From Seohaeicola saemankumensis (GTDB lineage: Bacteria > Pseudomonadota > Alphaproteobacteria > Rhodobacterales > Rhodobacteraceae): 64,000 bases of DNA. The stretch's first letter is position 1. Every line of letters starts with the position of its first letter. The position numbers were made by a program, and so were the translations under genes. The DNA lies in NCBI RefSeq assembly GCF_020171285.1, contig NZ_JAIUZI010000003.1, positions 310,001 to 374,000 of the forward strand. The letters are read 5' to 3'. This document shows, piece after piece, positions 56,152-64,000 of this stretch. Below the pieces are notes generated by a model. It was not told the DNA's origin and did not search any database. It worked only from the letters and a program-made list of their open reading frames with translations.

Positions 56152-56969
56152 TGGACTGGTCCGCCACCCCCCGATCGCCGCTTGTGATTGACGGCGTCTC
56201 GCTGGAATACGCTTGTTACGGCCCCGCGCCGGACCAGGCCCCCACCATCGTCATGCTGCACGAGGGGCTGGGCTGCACCGCGCTCTGGCGCGACTTTCCG
56301 GCCCGCGTGGCCGAACGCACCGGCATGGGCGTTTTCGTATTCTCCCGCCAGGGCTATGGCCAGTCCGATCCGATCCCCTTGCCCCGCCCGCTGGATTTCA
56401 TGACCCGCGAGGCGCAACAGGTGCTGGGCCGCGTGCTGGATCAGGCCGGCATCAGGCGCTGCATCCTGTTCGGCCATTCCGACGGGGCCACCATCGCCGC
56501 GATCTACGGCGGCACCGTCTCCGACCAGCGGGTGCGCGGCCTGATCCTGATGGCGCCGCATTTCTTTACCGAACCGATGGGCCTGGCCGAAATCGAAAAG
56601 GCCCGCGTCGCCTATAACACCACCGACCTGCGCGACCGCATGGCCAAGTACCACCGCGACCCCGACGGCGCCTTCAAGGGCTGGAACCGCTGCTGGCTGG
56701 ACCCGGCGTTCCGCGACTGGAACGTGGCCGATGTCATCGACTACCTGCGCATCCCGGTGCTGGCGATCCAGGGGCGCGACGATCAATACGGCACGCTGGC
56801 GCAGATCGAAGAGATTGAAAACCGCTCTTATGCGCCGGTCGACATGGTGGTGCTGGACGACTGCAAACATGCCCCGCATCTGGAACAGCCCGAAAAAACG
56901 CTCGATGCGGTGGCTGAATTTGCCGCCCGGCTGGAACGGATCGAGGCGGCAGAGGTCGAAACGGCCTGA
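56151..56969 (+). CDS. alpha/beta hydrolase of the box cluster
   Basis: A 272-residue alpha/beta hydrolase with nucleophile motif FGHSDGA at about residues 107-113, an Asp in IQGRDDQYG and a late His in CKHAPHLE. The middle residues differ from the common GxSxG form, reading GHSDG. It starts in the bclA stop codon. Box clusters often carry a lactonase or hydrolase thought to rescue a lactone side product or release a stalled CoA ester. That role is inferred from place. Confidence 0.82.
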   Translation: MDWSATPRSPLVIDGVSLEYACYGPAPDQAPTIVMLHEGLGCTALWRDFPARVAERTGMGVFVFSRQGYGQSDPIPLPRPLDFMTREAQQVLGRVLDQAGIRRCILFGHSDGATIAAIYGGTVSDQRVRGLILMAPHFFTEPMGLAEIEKARVAYNTTDLRDRMAKYHRDPDGAFKGWNRCWLDPAFRDWNVADVIDYLRIPVLAIQGRDDQYGTLAQIEEIENRSYAPVDMVVLDDCKHAPHLEQPEKTLDAVAEFAARLERIEAAEVETA

Positions 56970-56998
56970 CCCGGTTCCGCGATCCCCCGCACGCCTAT

Positions 56999-57439
56999 GT
57001 GCCCGGCCAGACGCCCCGTCACCCCGACGGGGCGTTTGATGATTTGCGCCGCACCGTTCACGACGGCATGTCCGCCGCCGAGTTGGCCGGCACCGATGCT
57101 TGGCGCGCCGGCTGGCAGTACTTCGAAACCGGTTTCTATTGGGAGGCGCATGAGCTGTGGGAGCCGGTCTGGATGGCGCTGCCCGAGGGTGCGCCGGACC
57201 GGGCGCTGGTTCAGGCATCGATTCAGCTGGCCAATGCCTGTCTCAAGGCACGCATGGGTCGTCTGCGGGCGGTCTTCCGGCTCTGCGATATCGCGCAGGG
57301 CCTGCTCGATGGCGGCGGCTGGCAGGGGTGCGCGGCGATGGATGTGCCTGCCAATCGCCTGCGGATGATTCTCGACCGATTGCGGGGTGGCGAATCCGTC
57401 TTGTGCACTGAGCCAAGAAAAGTGCAAAATAATGCATAA
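56999..57439 (+). CDS. DUF309 family protein
   Basis: A 146-residue protein of the DUF309 family, with the typical FYWEAHELWEPVW helix and a QASIQLANACLKARMG block. The start is uncertain. GTG 56999 is the first standard codon, but the upstream frame continues with conserved-looking residues (PPHAYVPGQ), so an unusual start or one within the previous gene is possible. It lies between the alpha/beta hydrolase and the boxC promoter, and a BoxR-like site overlaps its last codons. The family's function is unknown. Confidence 0.75.
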   Translation: MPGQTPRHPDGAFDDLRRTVHDGMSAAELAGTDAWRAGWQYFETGFYWEAHELWEPVWMALPEGAPDRALVQASIQLANACLKARMGRLRAVFRLCDIAQGLLDGGGWQGCAAMDVPANRLRMILDRLRGGESVLCTEPRKVQNNA

Positions 57440-57561
57440 ACACGATCACAGCTGCGAGAAAAAACTTCCAATAATCCGTAAGCGATTGAAAATTATAAAA
57501 TCTTAGTTAGCACTATTTTGCACAAGACTATTTACCTGACCCCTATCCTGCATTAAGATGC
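57424..57561. promoter_or_regulatory. BoxR operator candidates before boxC (three sites)
   Basis: GCAAAATAATGC (57424-57435, full TGCA-N6-TGCA), GCACTATTTTGC (57510-57521) and GCATTAAGATGC (57550-57561) lie in the 138-base gap before boxC and the end of the DUF309 gene. The last ends 31 bases before the boxC start at 57593. Confidence 0.72.
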
Positions 57562-57592
57562 ATCAAAACCATCCTTTATGGAGTGCGCGACA

Positions 57593-59254
57593 ATGACCAA
57601 GGTCATCGACTTTCAAACCGACCCCAGCAAATACCGGCACTGGCGTGTCGACTACGATGGCGAGGTCGCCAATCTTTACATGGATGTCGACGAAAACGGC
57701 GGCCTGTTCGACGGTTACCAGCTCAAGCTGAATTCCTACGATCTGGGCGTCGACATCGAGCTGGCCGACGTGGTCCAGCGGATGCGCTTCGAACACCCCG
57801 AGGTCAAGGTGGTGGTGATGCGCTCGGGCAAGGACAACGTGTTCTGCGCCGGCGCCAACATCCGCATGCTGGGCGGCGCCAGCCACGCGCACAAGGTGAA
57901 CTTCTGCAAATTCACCAACGAAACCCGCAACACCTTCGAGGCAGCCGAAGAAGACAGCGGCCAGAAATACATCGCCGCAGTCAAGGGCGCCTGCGCCGGC
58001 GGCGGCTATGAACTGGCGCTGGCCTGCAACTACATCATGCTGACCAACGACAGCACCTCGTCGGTGGCCCTGCCCGAAGTCCCGCTGCTGGCGGTTCTGC
58101 CCGGCACCGGCGGCCTGACCCGCGTCACCGACAAACGCAAGGTGCGCCGCGATCTGGCCGATGTCTTCTGCTCGGTCGAAGAGGGCGTCAAAGGCCAGCG
58201 CGCCGTCGATTGGGATCTGGTCGATGAAATCGCACCGAACTCGAAATTCGATGACGCCGTCGCGGCCCGCGCCGCCGAATTCGCCGCCGCTTCCGCCAAG
58301 CCTTCGGGCCTGACCGGCATCGAACTGACGCCGCTGGACCGGACCTTTGCCGATAACGGCTCGGTCTCCTATTCGCTGGTCGAGGTCGAAATCGACCGCG
58401 AGGGCGGCAAGGCGACCATCACCCTGTCCGGCCCCGAAGGCGACGCGCCGGCATCGACCGACGAGCTGCAGGCCCAGGGCGCCGACAGCTACATGCTGAA
58501 ACTGGCGCGCGAACTGGACGACGCGATCCTGCACCTGCGCCTGAACGAACGCCAGATCGGCCTGGTGGCATTCCGCACCCAGGGCGACCCGGAACTGGTC
58601 GCGGCGCATGAACAGCTGCTGCTGGACAACGCCGACCACTGGCTGGCCAACGAGATCCTGAAATACTGGAAACGCGTGCTGAAACGGGTCGACATGACCT
58701 CGCGCAGCCTGGTTGCCATGGTCGAACACGGCTCCTGCTATGCCGGGATGCTGGCGGAACTGCTCTGGTCCTGCGACCGCAGCTACATGATGCTTGAGGA
58801 ATTCGATGGCGACAACCGGCCGCTGGCCACCGTCACCCTGACCAACAGCAACTTTGGCACCTACCCGATGGGCAACGACCTGACCCGGTTGCAAACTCGC
58901 TTCCTCGGCGCACCCGAGGCGGTCGAGGCGCTGAAGGACAAGATCGGCGAACCGCTCGAAGCGGACGAGGCCGAAAAGCTGGGGCTGATCACCTATGCCT
59001 TCGACGACATCGACTGGGAAGACGAGGTTCGTATCTTCCTCGAAGAACGCGCCAGCTTCTCGCCCGACGCGATGACCGGGATGGAAGCCAACCTGCGCTT
59101 TGCCGGTCCCGAAACCATGGAGACCCGGATCTTTGGCCGGCTGACCGCCTGGCAGAACTGGATTTTCCAGCGGCCCAACGCGGTGGGCGAAGCCGGGGCG
59201 CTGCAGCGCTACGGCAGCGGCCAGCGCGGCGAGTACAATATGGAACGTGTGTAG
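57593..59254 (+). CDS. boxC: 2,3-epoxybenzoyl-CoA dihydrolase BoxC
   Basis: A BoxC protein of the enoyl-CoA hydratase superfamily, about 553-558 residues. ATG 57593 (MTKVIDFQT) follows GGAG; an alternative start at 57578 adds five residues. The oxyanion-hole segments are FCAGANIRMLGG and CAGGGYELALACN in the first half, and a second hydratase-like half runs from about residue 270. It opens the ring of 2,3-epoxybenzoyl-CoA with two waters, giving 3,4-dehydroadipyl-CoA semialdehyde and formate. It has three BoxR-like sites upstream and is followed by boxB. Confidence 0.92.
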   Translation: MTKVIDFQTDPSKYRHWRVDYDGEVANLYMDVDENGGLFDGYQLKLNSYDLGVDIELADVVQRMRFEHPEVKVVVMRSGKDNVFCAGANIRMLGGASHAHKVNFCKFTNETRNTFEAAEEDSGQKYIAAVKGACAGGGYELALACNYIMLTNDSTSSVALPEVPLLAVLPGTGGLTRVTDKRKVRRDLADVFCSVEEGVKGQRAVDWDLVDEIAPNSKFDDAVAARAAEFAAASAKPSGLTGIELTPLDRTFADNGSVSYSLVEVEIDREGGKATITLSGPEGDAPASTDELQAQGADSYMLKLARELDDAILHLRLNERQIGLVAFRTQGDPELVAAHEQLLLDNADHWLANEILKYWKRVLKRVDMTSRSLVAMVEHGSCYAGMLAELLWSCDRSYMMLEEFDGDNRPLATVTLTNSNFGTYPMGNDLTRLQTRFLGAPEAVEALKDKIGEPLEADEAEKLGLITYAFDDIDWEDEVRIFLEERASFSPDAMTGMEANLRFAGPETMETRIFGRLTAWQNWIFQRPNAVGEAGALQRYGSGQRGEYNMERV

Positions 59255-59322
59255 TCTGAAGCTTGTACAAAACGGAACAAACCCGCGGATTTCGTCTGCG
59301 GAACCATCTTAGGGAGTAGAAG

Positions 59323-60774
59323 ATGCTCGATCTCATTAACGTCAGCTATGACACCCAGATCCCCAACAACGTCGGCCTCAGTTCTGACAAGAAAGTGCTC
59401 AAGGCGCTGGAGAAATGGCACCCCGGTTACATCAACTGGTGGAACGACCTGATCCCGCAAAACTTCCAGGAATCAATGGTTTACCTGCGCACCGCCGTCA
59501 GCGTCGACCCCAAGGGCTGGGCCAAGTTCGACTACGTCAAGATGCCCGAGTACCGCTGGGGCGTGCTGCTCGCGCCGCAGGTCGAAGACCGCCGCATTCC
59601 GATGGGCGAACACTACGGCGAACCGGCCTGGCAAGAGGTTCCGGGCGAGTACCGTAACCTCTTGAAAAGGCTTATTGTTATCCAGGGCGATACCGAGCCG
59701 GGATCGGTCGAACAGCAGCGTTTCCTGGGGCTCACCGCCCCGTCGCTCTACGACATGCGCAACCTGTTCCAGGTCAACGTCGAAGAGGGCCGCCACCTCT
59801 GGGCGATGGTCTACCTGCTGCAGAAATACTTCGGCCGCGACGGCCGCGAAGAAGCAAACGATCTGCTGATCCGCTCGTCGGGTTCCGAGGAAGCGCCGCG
59901 CATGCTGGGCGCCTTCAACGAGGAAACGCCGGACTGGCTGTCGTTCTTCATGTTCACCTACTTCACCGACCGCGACGGCAAGATGCAGTTGGAATCATTG
60001 GCACAATCGGGTTTCGACCCGCTCAGCCGCACCTGCCGTTTCATGCTTACCGAGGAAGCGCACCACATGTTCGTGGGCGAAACCGGCGTCGGCCGCACCA
60101 TCCAGGCGACCTGCGAGGCGATGAAGAAGGCGGGCATCTCCGACCCCTACGACATCAACAAGATCCGCGACCTGGGCGTCATCGACCTGCCGACGATCCA
60201 GAAAAAGCTGAACCTGCATTACACGCTGTCGCTCGATCTCTTCGGCCAGGAAATCTCCACCAACGCCGCCAATGCCTTCAACCAGGGCATCAAGGGCCGC
60301 TACATGGAGATGCGCCTGAAAGACGATCACAAGCTGACCCACGACACCTACAAGGTGCTCGATCTGGACGGCGACAAGATCATCGAAAAAGAGGTGCCTG
60401 CGCTGACCGCGATCAACATGCGCCTGCGTGACGACTATGTTAAGGATGCCGCCGGCGGTGTTGGCCGCTGGAACAAGATCATCGAGAAATACGGCATAGA
60501 ATATGAAATGAAGCTGCCGCATCAGGCGTTTAACCGCAAGATCGGCGTTTTTGCCGGCAAGAACTTCGACCCCGAAGGCAACCTCGTCTCCGGCGCGGCC
60601 TATGACAAGGGCCTGACCGAATGGCTGCCGACCCACGCCGATGGCGACTTCATCCAGTCGCTGATGAAGCCGGTCTACGAGCCCGGCAAATACGCCAGCT
60701 GGATTTCGCCGCCCAAGGTGGGCATCGACAACAAGCCGGGTGATTTCGAGTACGTCAAACTGCATATGGCGTGA
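59323..60774 (+). CDS. boxB: benzoyl-CoA 2,3-epoxidase oxygenase subunit BoxB
   Basis: A 483-residue di-iron oxygenase. The iron-binding helices are NVEEGRHLWAMVYLL (Glu and His) and LTEEAHHMFVGETG (ExxH). It uses O2 to form the 2,3-epoxide of benzoyl-CoA, with electrons from BoxA. The length and the sequence segments match BoxB. GGGAGTAG precedes the start. The gene is followed by a terminator hairpin, and then the boxA module has its own 5' region. Confidence 0.94.
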   Translation: MLDLINVSYDTQIPNNVGLSSDKKVLKALEKWHPGYINWWNDLIPQNFQESMVYLRTAVSVDPKGWAKFDYVKMPEYRWGVLLAPQVEDRRIPMGEHYGEPAWQEVPGEYRNLLKRLIVIQGDTEPGSVEQQRFLGLTAPSLYDMRNLFQVNVEEGRHLWAMVYLLQKYFGRDGREEANDLLIRSSGSEEAPRMLGAFNEETPDWLSFFMFTYFTDRDGKMQLESLAQSGFDPLSRTCRFMLTEEAHHMFVGETGVGRTIQATCEAMKKAGISDPYDINKIRDLGVIDLPTIQKKLNLHYTLSLDLFGQEISTNAANAFNQGIKGRYMEMRLKDDHKLTHDTYKVLDLDGDKIIEKEVPALTAINMRLRDDYVKDAAGGVGRWNKIIEKYGIEYEMKLPHQAFNRKIGVFAGKNFDPEGNLVSGAAYDKGLTEWLPTHADGDFIQSLMKPVYEPGKYASWISPPKVGIDNKPGDFEYVKLHMA

Positions 60775-60808
60775 TCGAAGTGACCGGACCCTGATACCTC
60801 CCCCCCTC

Positions 60809-60843
60809 GTCCCGGCGCGGCCTCATACGTGCCGGGACCTTTT
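60809..60843 (+). terminator. terminator after boxB
   Basis: An 8-bp stem (GTCCCGGC with GCCGGGAC, 14-base loop) is followed by CTTTT. It lies 35 bases after the boxB stop. Confidence 0.7.
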
Positions 60844-60865
60844 CCAAATGCGAAGTTTTGGAAAA
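60840..60865. promoter_or_regulatory. palindrome TTTTCCAAA-N8-TTTGGAAAA
   Basis: A perfect 9-bp inverted repeat with an 8-base spacer lies just after the boxB terminator and about 105 bases before the small Cys-protein gene. It could be an operator or part of the transcript end. Confidence 0.45.
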
Positions 60866-60968
60866 ACGGGGGGTTGCGTGTTAGACTGGGATTCGGGAAA
60901 CGGTTTTCTCGCGTTCCCAGTTTCACGGTCTGGTTTGACAAGTCACATTTTTGAACGGAGCTATCGCC

Positions 60969-61145
60969 ATGGAAATCGACAGATCCAAAGCTGACACCCC
61001 CCGTTTACGCGCCCTCTCGGTCGAGATTTCGGGTCTGCAGGGTCCCTGTGTCGGTTGCGAGAGCTGTGATGGTCTGTGCATGGCGCTGATCGACGCTCTG
61101 ATCCTGCCGGACATGATCCTGACCAAGAAACGCGAGAGTCAATGA
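60969..61145 (+). CDS. small Cys-rich protein coupled to boxA
   Basis: A 58-residue protein whose only strong feature is GPCVGCESCDGLC at about residues 26-38. Its spacing, CxxCxxCxxxC, is the same as a ferredoxin 4Fe-4S motif, but it lacks the Pro after the last Cys and has no second cluster. A hydrophobic stretch follows (MALIDALILPDMIL). GGAG lies 9 bases before ATG 60969, and the stop overlaps the boxA start (ATGA). This overlap and codon use support a real gene. It could be a small electron-transfer or cluster-assembly partner of BoxA. I do not recognise it. Confidence 0.75.
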   Translation: MEIDRSKADTPRLRALSVEISGLQGPCVGCESCDGLCMALIDALILPDMILTKKRESQ

Positions 61146-62335
61146 ATAAGCCGCTGAAACAGCACCTTATCGACCCCGAAATCTGTATCCGTTGCTATAC
61201 CTGCGAAATGACCTGCCCGTTGGAGGCCATCGTTCACGATGACAACAACGTCGTCGTCGACGCCTCCAAGTGCAACTTTTGCATGGATTGCATCCCGGTA
61301 TGTCCGACAGGGTCGATCGACGAATGGCGGGTCGTGAACGATCCCTATTCGGTCGAGGAACAGTTCGAGTGGATGGAACTGCCCGAACAGGAAGACATCG
61401 CCACCGAAGACGGCAAGGATACCGACCTGGAGGCGCTGGACGACGCCATGTCCGCCCTGCTGGCCGAGGCGCACAAGGGCGCGGGCGGCAAGGCGCGCGC
61501 ACCGGCCTCGGCTTCGAAACCGACGATCAACATGTACAACCTGGGCAAACCGGCCCAGGCCCGGGTGCAGGGCAACTATCGCCTGACAGACGCCGACAGC
61601 GACAGCGACGTGCGTCACATCATTCTTGATTTCGGCGGTCTGCCGTTTCCGGTGCTGGAAGGGCAGAGCATCGGTATCATCCCGCCGGGTACCGACGCCG
61701 ACGGCAAACCGCATCTGCCGCGCCTCTATTCGGTGTCCAGCCCGCGTGACGGCGAACGCCCGAATTTCAACAATGTCTCGCTCACCGTCAAACGCGAGGA
61801 TCAGGGCCTGTGCTCCAACTATGTCTGCGACCTGAACACCGGTGATACGGTGCAGGTGACCGGGCCGTTCGGTTCCACCTTCCTGCTGCCGTCCGACCCC
61901 AACGCGCATCTGATGATGATCTGCACCGGCACCGGGTCGGCCCCGTTCCGCGGCTTTACCATGCGCCGCCAGCGCGAGGCGCCGTCGGTCAAGGACAGTC
62001 TGACGCTGGTATTCGGCGCCCGCAGACCGGGTGATCTGCCGTACTTTGGCCCGCTCAAGAAGGTGCCGGAAACCTTCCTGCGCAAGCTCTTTGCCTTTAG
62101 CCGGCAAGAGGCCGCGCCCAAGCAATACGTTCAGGACAAGCTGCGCGAGGACGCCGACCGCGTTGCCGAGCTGTTGCAGGACCCGAACGGTTACATCTAT
62201 ATCTGCGGCCTGAAAGCGATGGAGAGCGGCGTCGAAGAGGCGTTGTCGGACATCGCGCGCGGGATCGGAATGGACTGGTCCGCGATCAGGGACAGGATGC
62301 GCGAAGATGGCCGTTACCACGTGGAAACCTACTGA
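61142..62335 (+). CDS. boxA: benzoyl-CoA 2,3-epoxidase reductase subunit BoxA
   Basis: A 397-residue reductase. Two ferredoxin 4Fe-4S motifs lie at the N-terminus (CIRCYTCEMTCP and CNFCMDCIPVCP), then a variable linker, an FAD domain (RLYSVSSPRDGE) and an NADP domain (CTGTGSAPFRG). It passes electrons from NADPH to BoxB. The start is ATG 61142, overlapping the small Cys-protein stop; a longer frame has no support. The next gene starts at the base after its stop. Confidence 0.94.
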   Translation: MNKPLKQHLIDPEICIRCYTCEMTCPLEAIVHDDNNVVVDASKCNFCMDCIPVCPTGSIDEWRVVNDPYSVEEQFEWMELPEQEDIATEDGKDTDLEALDDAMSALLAEAHKGAGGKARAPASASKPTINMYNLGKPAQARVQGNYRLTDADSDSDVRHIILDFGGLPFPVLEGQSIGIIPPGTDADGKPHLPRLYSVSSPRDGERPNFNNVSLTVKREDQGLCSNYVCDLNTGDTVQVTGPFGSTFLLPSDPNAHLMMICTGTGSAPFRGFTMRRQREAPSVKDSLTLVFGARRPGDLPYFGPLKKVPETFLRKLFAFSRQEAAPKQYVQDKLREDADRVAELLQDPNGYIYICGLKAMESGVEEALSDIARGIGMDWSAIRDRMREDGRYHVETY

Positions 62336-62776
62336 ATGACCGCCCCGCAGGCCGGGGCGGACACCCCCTATACCCACGAAATCCGTGTCATGTGGGGGGA
62401 TTGCGACCCCGCCAAGATCGTCTTTACCGCCCGCATTCCGTGGTTCGCGCTCGAGGCAATCAATGGCTGGTGGGAAAATCATCTGGGCGGCGACGGCTGG
62501 TACCAGATGGAACTGGATCGCAACATGGGCACGCCTTTCGTGCACATGAGCTTTGATTTCAAATCGCCGATCACCCCGCGTCACCGGCTGATGTGCCAGG
62601 TCTGGCCGTCACGGCTGGGCGGTTCGTCCATTGAATTCCGGGTCGATGGCTATCAGGATGGTGTCTTGTGTTTCGAGGGGCGGTTCGTCAATGTCTTTAC
62701 CATCGCGGACCAGTTCAAATCACAACCCGCCCCGCCCGACATCCGCGCCGTGGTCGAACCGCTGATCCGGCCTTGA
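62336..62776 (+). CDS. acyl-CoA thioesterase (4HBT hotdog fold)
   Basis: A 146-residue hotdog-fold thioesterase of the 4-hydroxybenzoyl-CoA type. The catalytic Asp region is WGDCDPAKIVF, where the family usually has GDxDxxGIVF. It begins directly after the boxA stop. It probably hydrolyses benzoyl-CoA or a dead-end CoA ester to free CoA if the pathway stalls. This role is inferred from its place and family. Confidence 0.85.
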   Translation: MTAPQAGADTPYTHEIRVMWGDCDPAKIVFTARIPWFALEAINGWWENHLGGDGWYQMELDRNMGTPFVHMSFDFKSPITPRHRLMCQVWPSRLGGSSIEFRVDGYQDGVLCFEGRFVNVFTIADQFKSQPAPPDIRAVVEPLIRP

Positions 62777-62778
62777 TC

Positions 62779-62863
62779 GCAGGATAATGCAGGGATTCGC
62801 GGCCATACCCCGATAACGTTTGAAAACTGACGCTGGCCAGCTTAGGTTTGTGCAATATTTCAC
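62779..62863. promoter_or_regulatory. BoxR operator candidates before boxR
   Basis: GCAGGATAATGC (62779-62790) matches GCAnnATnnTGC fully. GCAATATTTCAC (62852-62863) matches the first half only and ends 16 bases before the boxR start. This suggests weak self-control. Confidence 0.6.
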
Positions 62864-62879
62864 ATAAACGTCCGGCGGC

Positions 62880-63797
62880 ATGACTGAAATCACAAATTTT
62901 CGCGGCGAAGCCACGCCGCAATCGACCGCGACCCGCAGCGAACAGGAAGTCACCGCCCTGATCCAGCGGGTCGGCGAACGCGTGCGCCGGGCGCGCGAAC
63001 GCAAGGGCATCCCGCGCCGGGTGTTGTCGGAAATGTCCGGCGTCTCGCCGCGCTACCTCGCGCAGCTCGAGGCGGGCGAGGGCAATATCTCGATCGGGTT
63101 GCTGCAACGGGTGGCCTTTGCGCTCGATCACCGCATCGAATGGCTGGTCGGCGAGGAGGACCCCTGGACTTCGGATGCGCTGCGCGTCGCGGACCTGTTC
63201 CGCGCCTCCAGCGCGGATGTCCAGCAGGCGATCCTGCGCACGCTGCACCCGGAACCGGCCGAAACCATGCGGGCAGGGCGGTTGTGCCTCGTCGGTCTGC
63301 GCGGGGCGGGGAAATCGACGCTGGGCGCGATGTTGGGCGAACGGCTGAACATCCCCTTTGTCGAACTGAATTCCGAGATCGAGGAACAAAGCGGCATGCC
63401 CGTCGGCGAGGTCATGGCGCTCTATGGTCAGGAAGGCTACCGCAAGCTCGAGGCGCAGGCGATCAGCCGCATCATTGCCACCCACGATTCCATGGTGCTG
63501 GCGGTGGCCGGCGGCATCGTGGCCGAGCCCGACACCTACAACCTGCTGCTCAGCCATTTCCACACGATCTGGCTCAAGGCCTCGCCTGAGGATCACATGA
63601 CCCGCGTCCGCGCGCAGGGCGACGAACGCCCGATGGCCGGCAACCCCGAGGCGATGGAACAGCTCAAGTCGATCCTGACCAGCCGCGAGGCGCTCTATGC
63701 CAAGGCGCTGGCACAGCTCGACACCACCGGAATGACCGCCGAAACCTCGCTGGAAAAACTCGCGACGCTGATCCGCGATCACAAGTTTCTCGGCTGA
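62880..63797 (+). CDS. boxR: benzoyl-CoA-responsive regulator BoxR/BzdR (XRE + shikimate kinase-like)
   Basis: A 305-residue two-domain regulator. The N-terminal XRE helix-turn-helix spans about residues 28-85 (RKGIPRRVLSEMSGVSPRYLAQLEAG), and the C-terminal shikimate-kinase-like domain has a P-loop GLRGAGKST at about residue 140. BoxR/BzdR proteins are repressors that respond to benzoyl-CoA. The start is ATG 62880; the ribosome site is weak. It is the last box gene and probably binds the dyads found before the TRAP operon, bclA, boxC and itself. Confidence 0.93.
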   Translation: MTEITNFRGEATPQSTATRSEQEVTALIQRVGERVRRARERKGIPRRVLSEMSGVSPRYLAQLEAGEGNISIGLLQRVAFALDHRIEWLVGEEDPWTSDALRVADLFRASSADVQQAILRTLHPEPAETMRAGRLCLVGLRGAGKSTLGAMLGERLNIPFVELNSEIEEQSGMPVGEVMALYGQEGYRKLEAQAISRIIATHDSMVLAVAGGIVAEPDTYNLLLSHFHTIWLKASPEDHMTRVRAQGDERPMAGNPEAMEQLKSILTSREALYAKALAQLDTTGMTAETSLEKLATLIRDHKFLG

Positions 63798-63817
63798 CCG
63801 CCCGGACCCCGCGCCGC

Positions 63818-64000
63818 TCAGACCGGATCGCGCAGCCACCCGTCGGCAAACTCCACCCGCTCCAGCCCGGCAAACCGCGCCACCCGGTCCAGCTCCGCCT
63901 CCAGCCGGGCGATCCGCGCCGGGCTCCAGCGGACCCCGCGTTCCGGCCACAGCGCGGTGACCGCCAGCGCGCCGCTGTCCCGCTGCGCCTTCATGTCGAT
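63818..64000 (-). CDS. YcaQ-like winged-helix DNA glycosylase family protein, C-terminal fragment
   Basis: This is the last 60 codons of a gene that begins beyond the window. The fragment starts IDMKAQRDSGAL and contains ALWPERGVRW, a helix of Arg, Leu and Glu, then DGWLRDPV. It resembles the C-terminal winged-helix part of crosslink-repair glycosylases of the YcaQ family. It is convergent with boxR, with 20 bases between them. The N-terminal catalytic part is not visible, so the call is tentative. Confidence 0.6.
   Translation of the reverse strand: MDMKAQRDSGALAVTALWPERGVRWSPARIARLEAELDRVARFAGLERVEFADGWLRDPV

Noticed and set aside
60935..60963. Sigma-70 promoter with TTGACA before the small Cys protein
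   Set aside because: The -10 position would fall at GAGCTA, almost on the start codon, with no TATAAT-like hexamer.

Overview
The window looks like a chromosomal segment of a marine or soil alphaproteobacterium of the Rhodobacterales (Roseobacter type). The evidence is high GC content, dense operons with ATGA overlaps, many TRAP, TTT and ABC solute importers, a monomeric NADP isocitrate dehydrogenase, and ChvE/GguAB-type sugar uptake. I saw no rRNA, tRNA, CRISPR array, transposase, integrase or phage gene.

Layout. 1-1983: end of an ABC solute-binding protein, then two tandem GpdQ-like phosphodiesterases. 2090-8231: a tripartite tricarboxylate transporter (tctCBA, + strand) divergent from a two-component system with its own periplasmic binding protein (- strand). 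8238-11380: a lone periplasmic binding protein and a GGDEF/EAL cyclic-di-GMP enzyme. 11506-15604: a small catabolic operon (epimerase-type dehydrogenase, flavin monooxygenase, cyclase) divergent from a TetR regulator, with a perfect palindromic operator candidate between them. 15681-18224: a WGR-domain protein and icd.

18467-34937: an IclR regulator divergent from a 15-kb, 16-gene catabolic run. It encodes a cyclase, cupin, SDR, a 3-hydroxyacyl-CoA-dehydrogenase-like enzyme, a complete branched-chain-type ABC importer, a beta-keto-acid cleavage enzyme, a complete TRAP importer, a 2-hydroxyacid dehydrogenase, an M24-fold protein lacking the usual metal ligands, an ACMSD-type amidohydrolase and an esterase. 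I cannot assign the substrate. This is the best candidate for an undescribed pathway.

34965-47529: a GbpR-like LysR regulator, ChvE-GguA-GguB sugar uptake, then a complete non-phosphorylative L-arabinose route (1-dehydrogenase, lactonase, arabonate dehydratase, KDA dehydratase, ketoglutarate semialdehyde dehydrogenase). dgoK and dgoA let the same front-end enzymes feed D-galactose into the De Ley-Doudoroff route.

47533-63797: the aerobic hybrid (box) pathway for benzoate. It holds a TRAP importer, benzoate-CoA ligase, an alpha/beta hydrolase, a DUF309 protein, boxC, boxB, a small Cys-rich protein coupled to boxA, boxA, a thioesterase and boxR. A fused biotin-dependent acyl-CoA carboxylase lies divergent to the TRAP genes. 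A recurring dyad GCAnnATnnTGC sits in front of the TRAP operon, bclA, boxC and boxR, and I read it as the BoxR operator. The window ends in the 3' part of a YcaQ-like gene on the - strand.

Across the window, hairpins repeatedly follow solute-binding-protein genes and precede permease genes, as expected when the binding protein must be made in excess.
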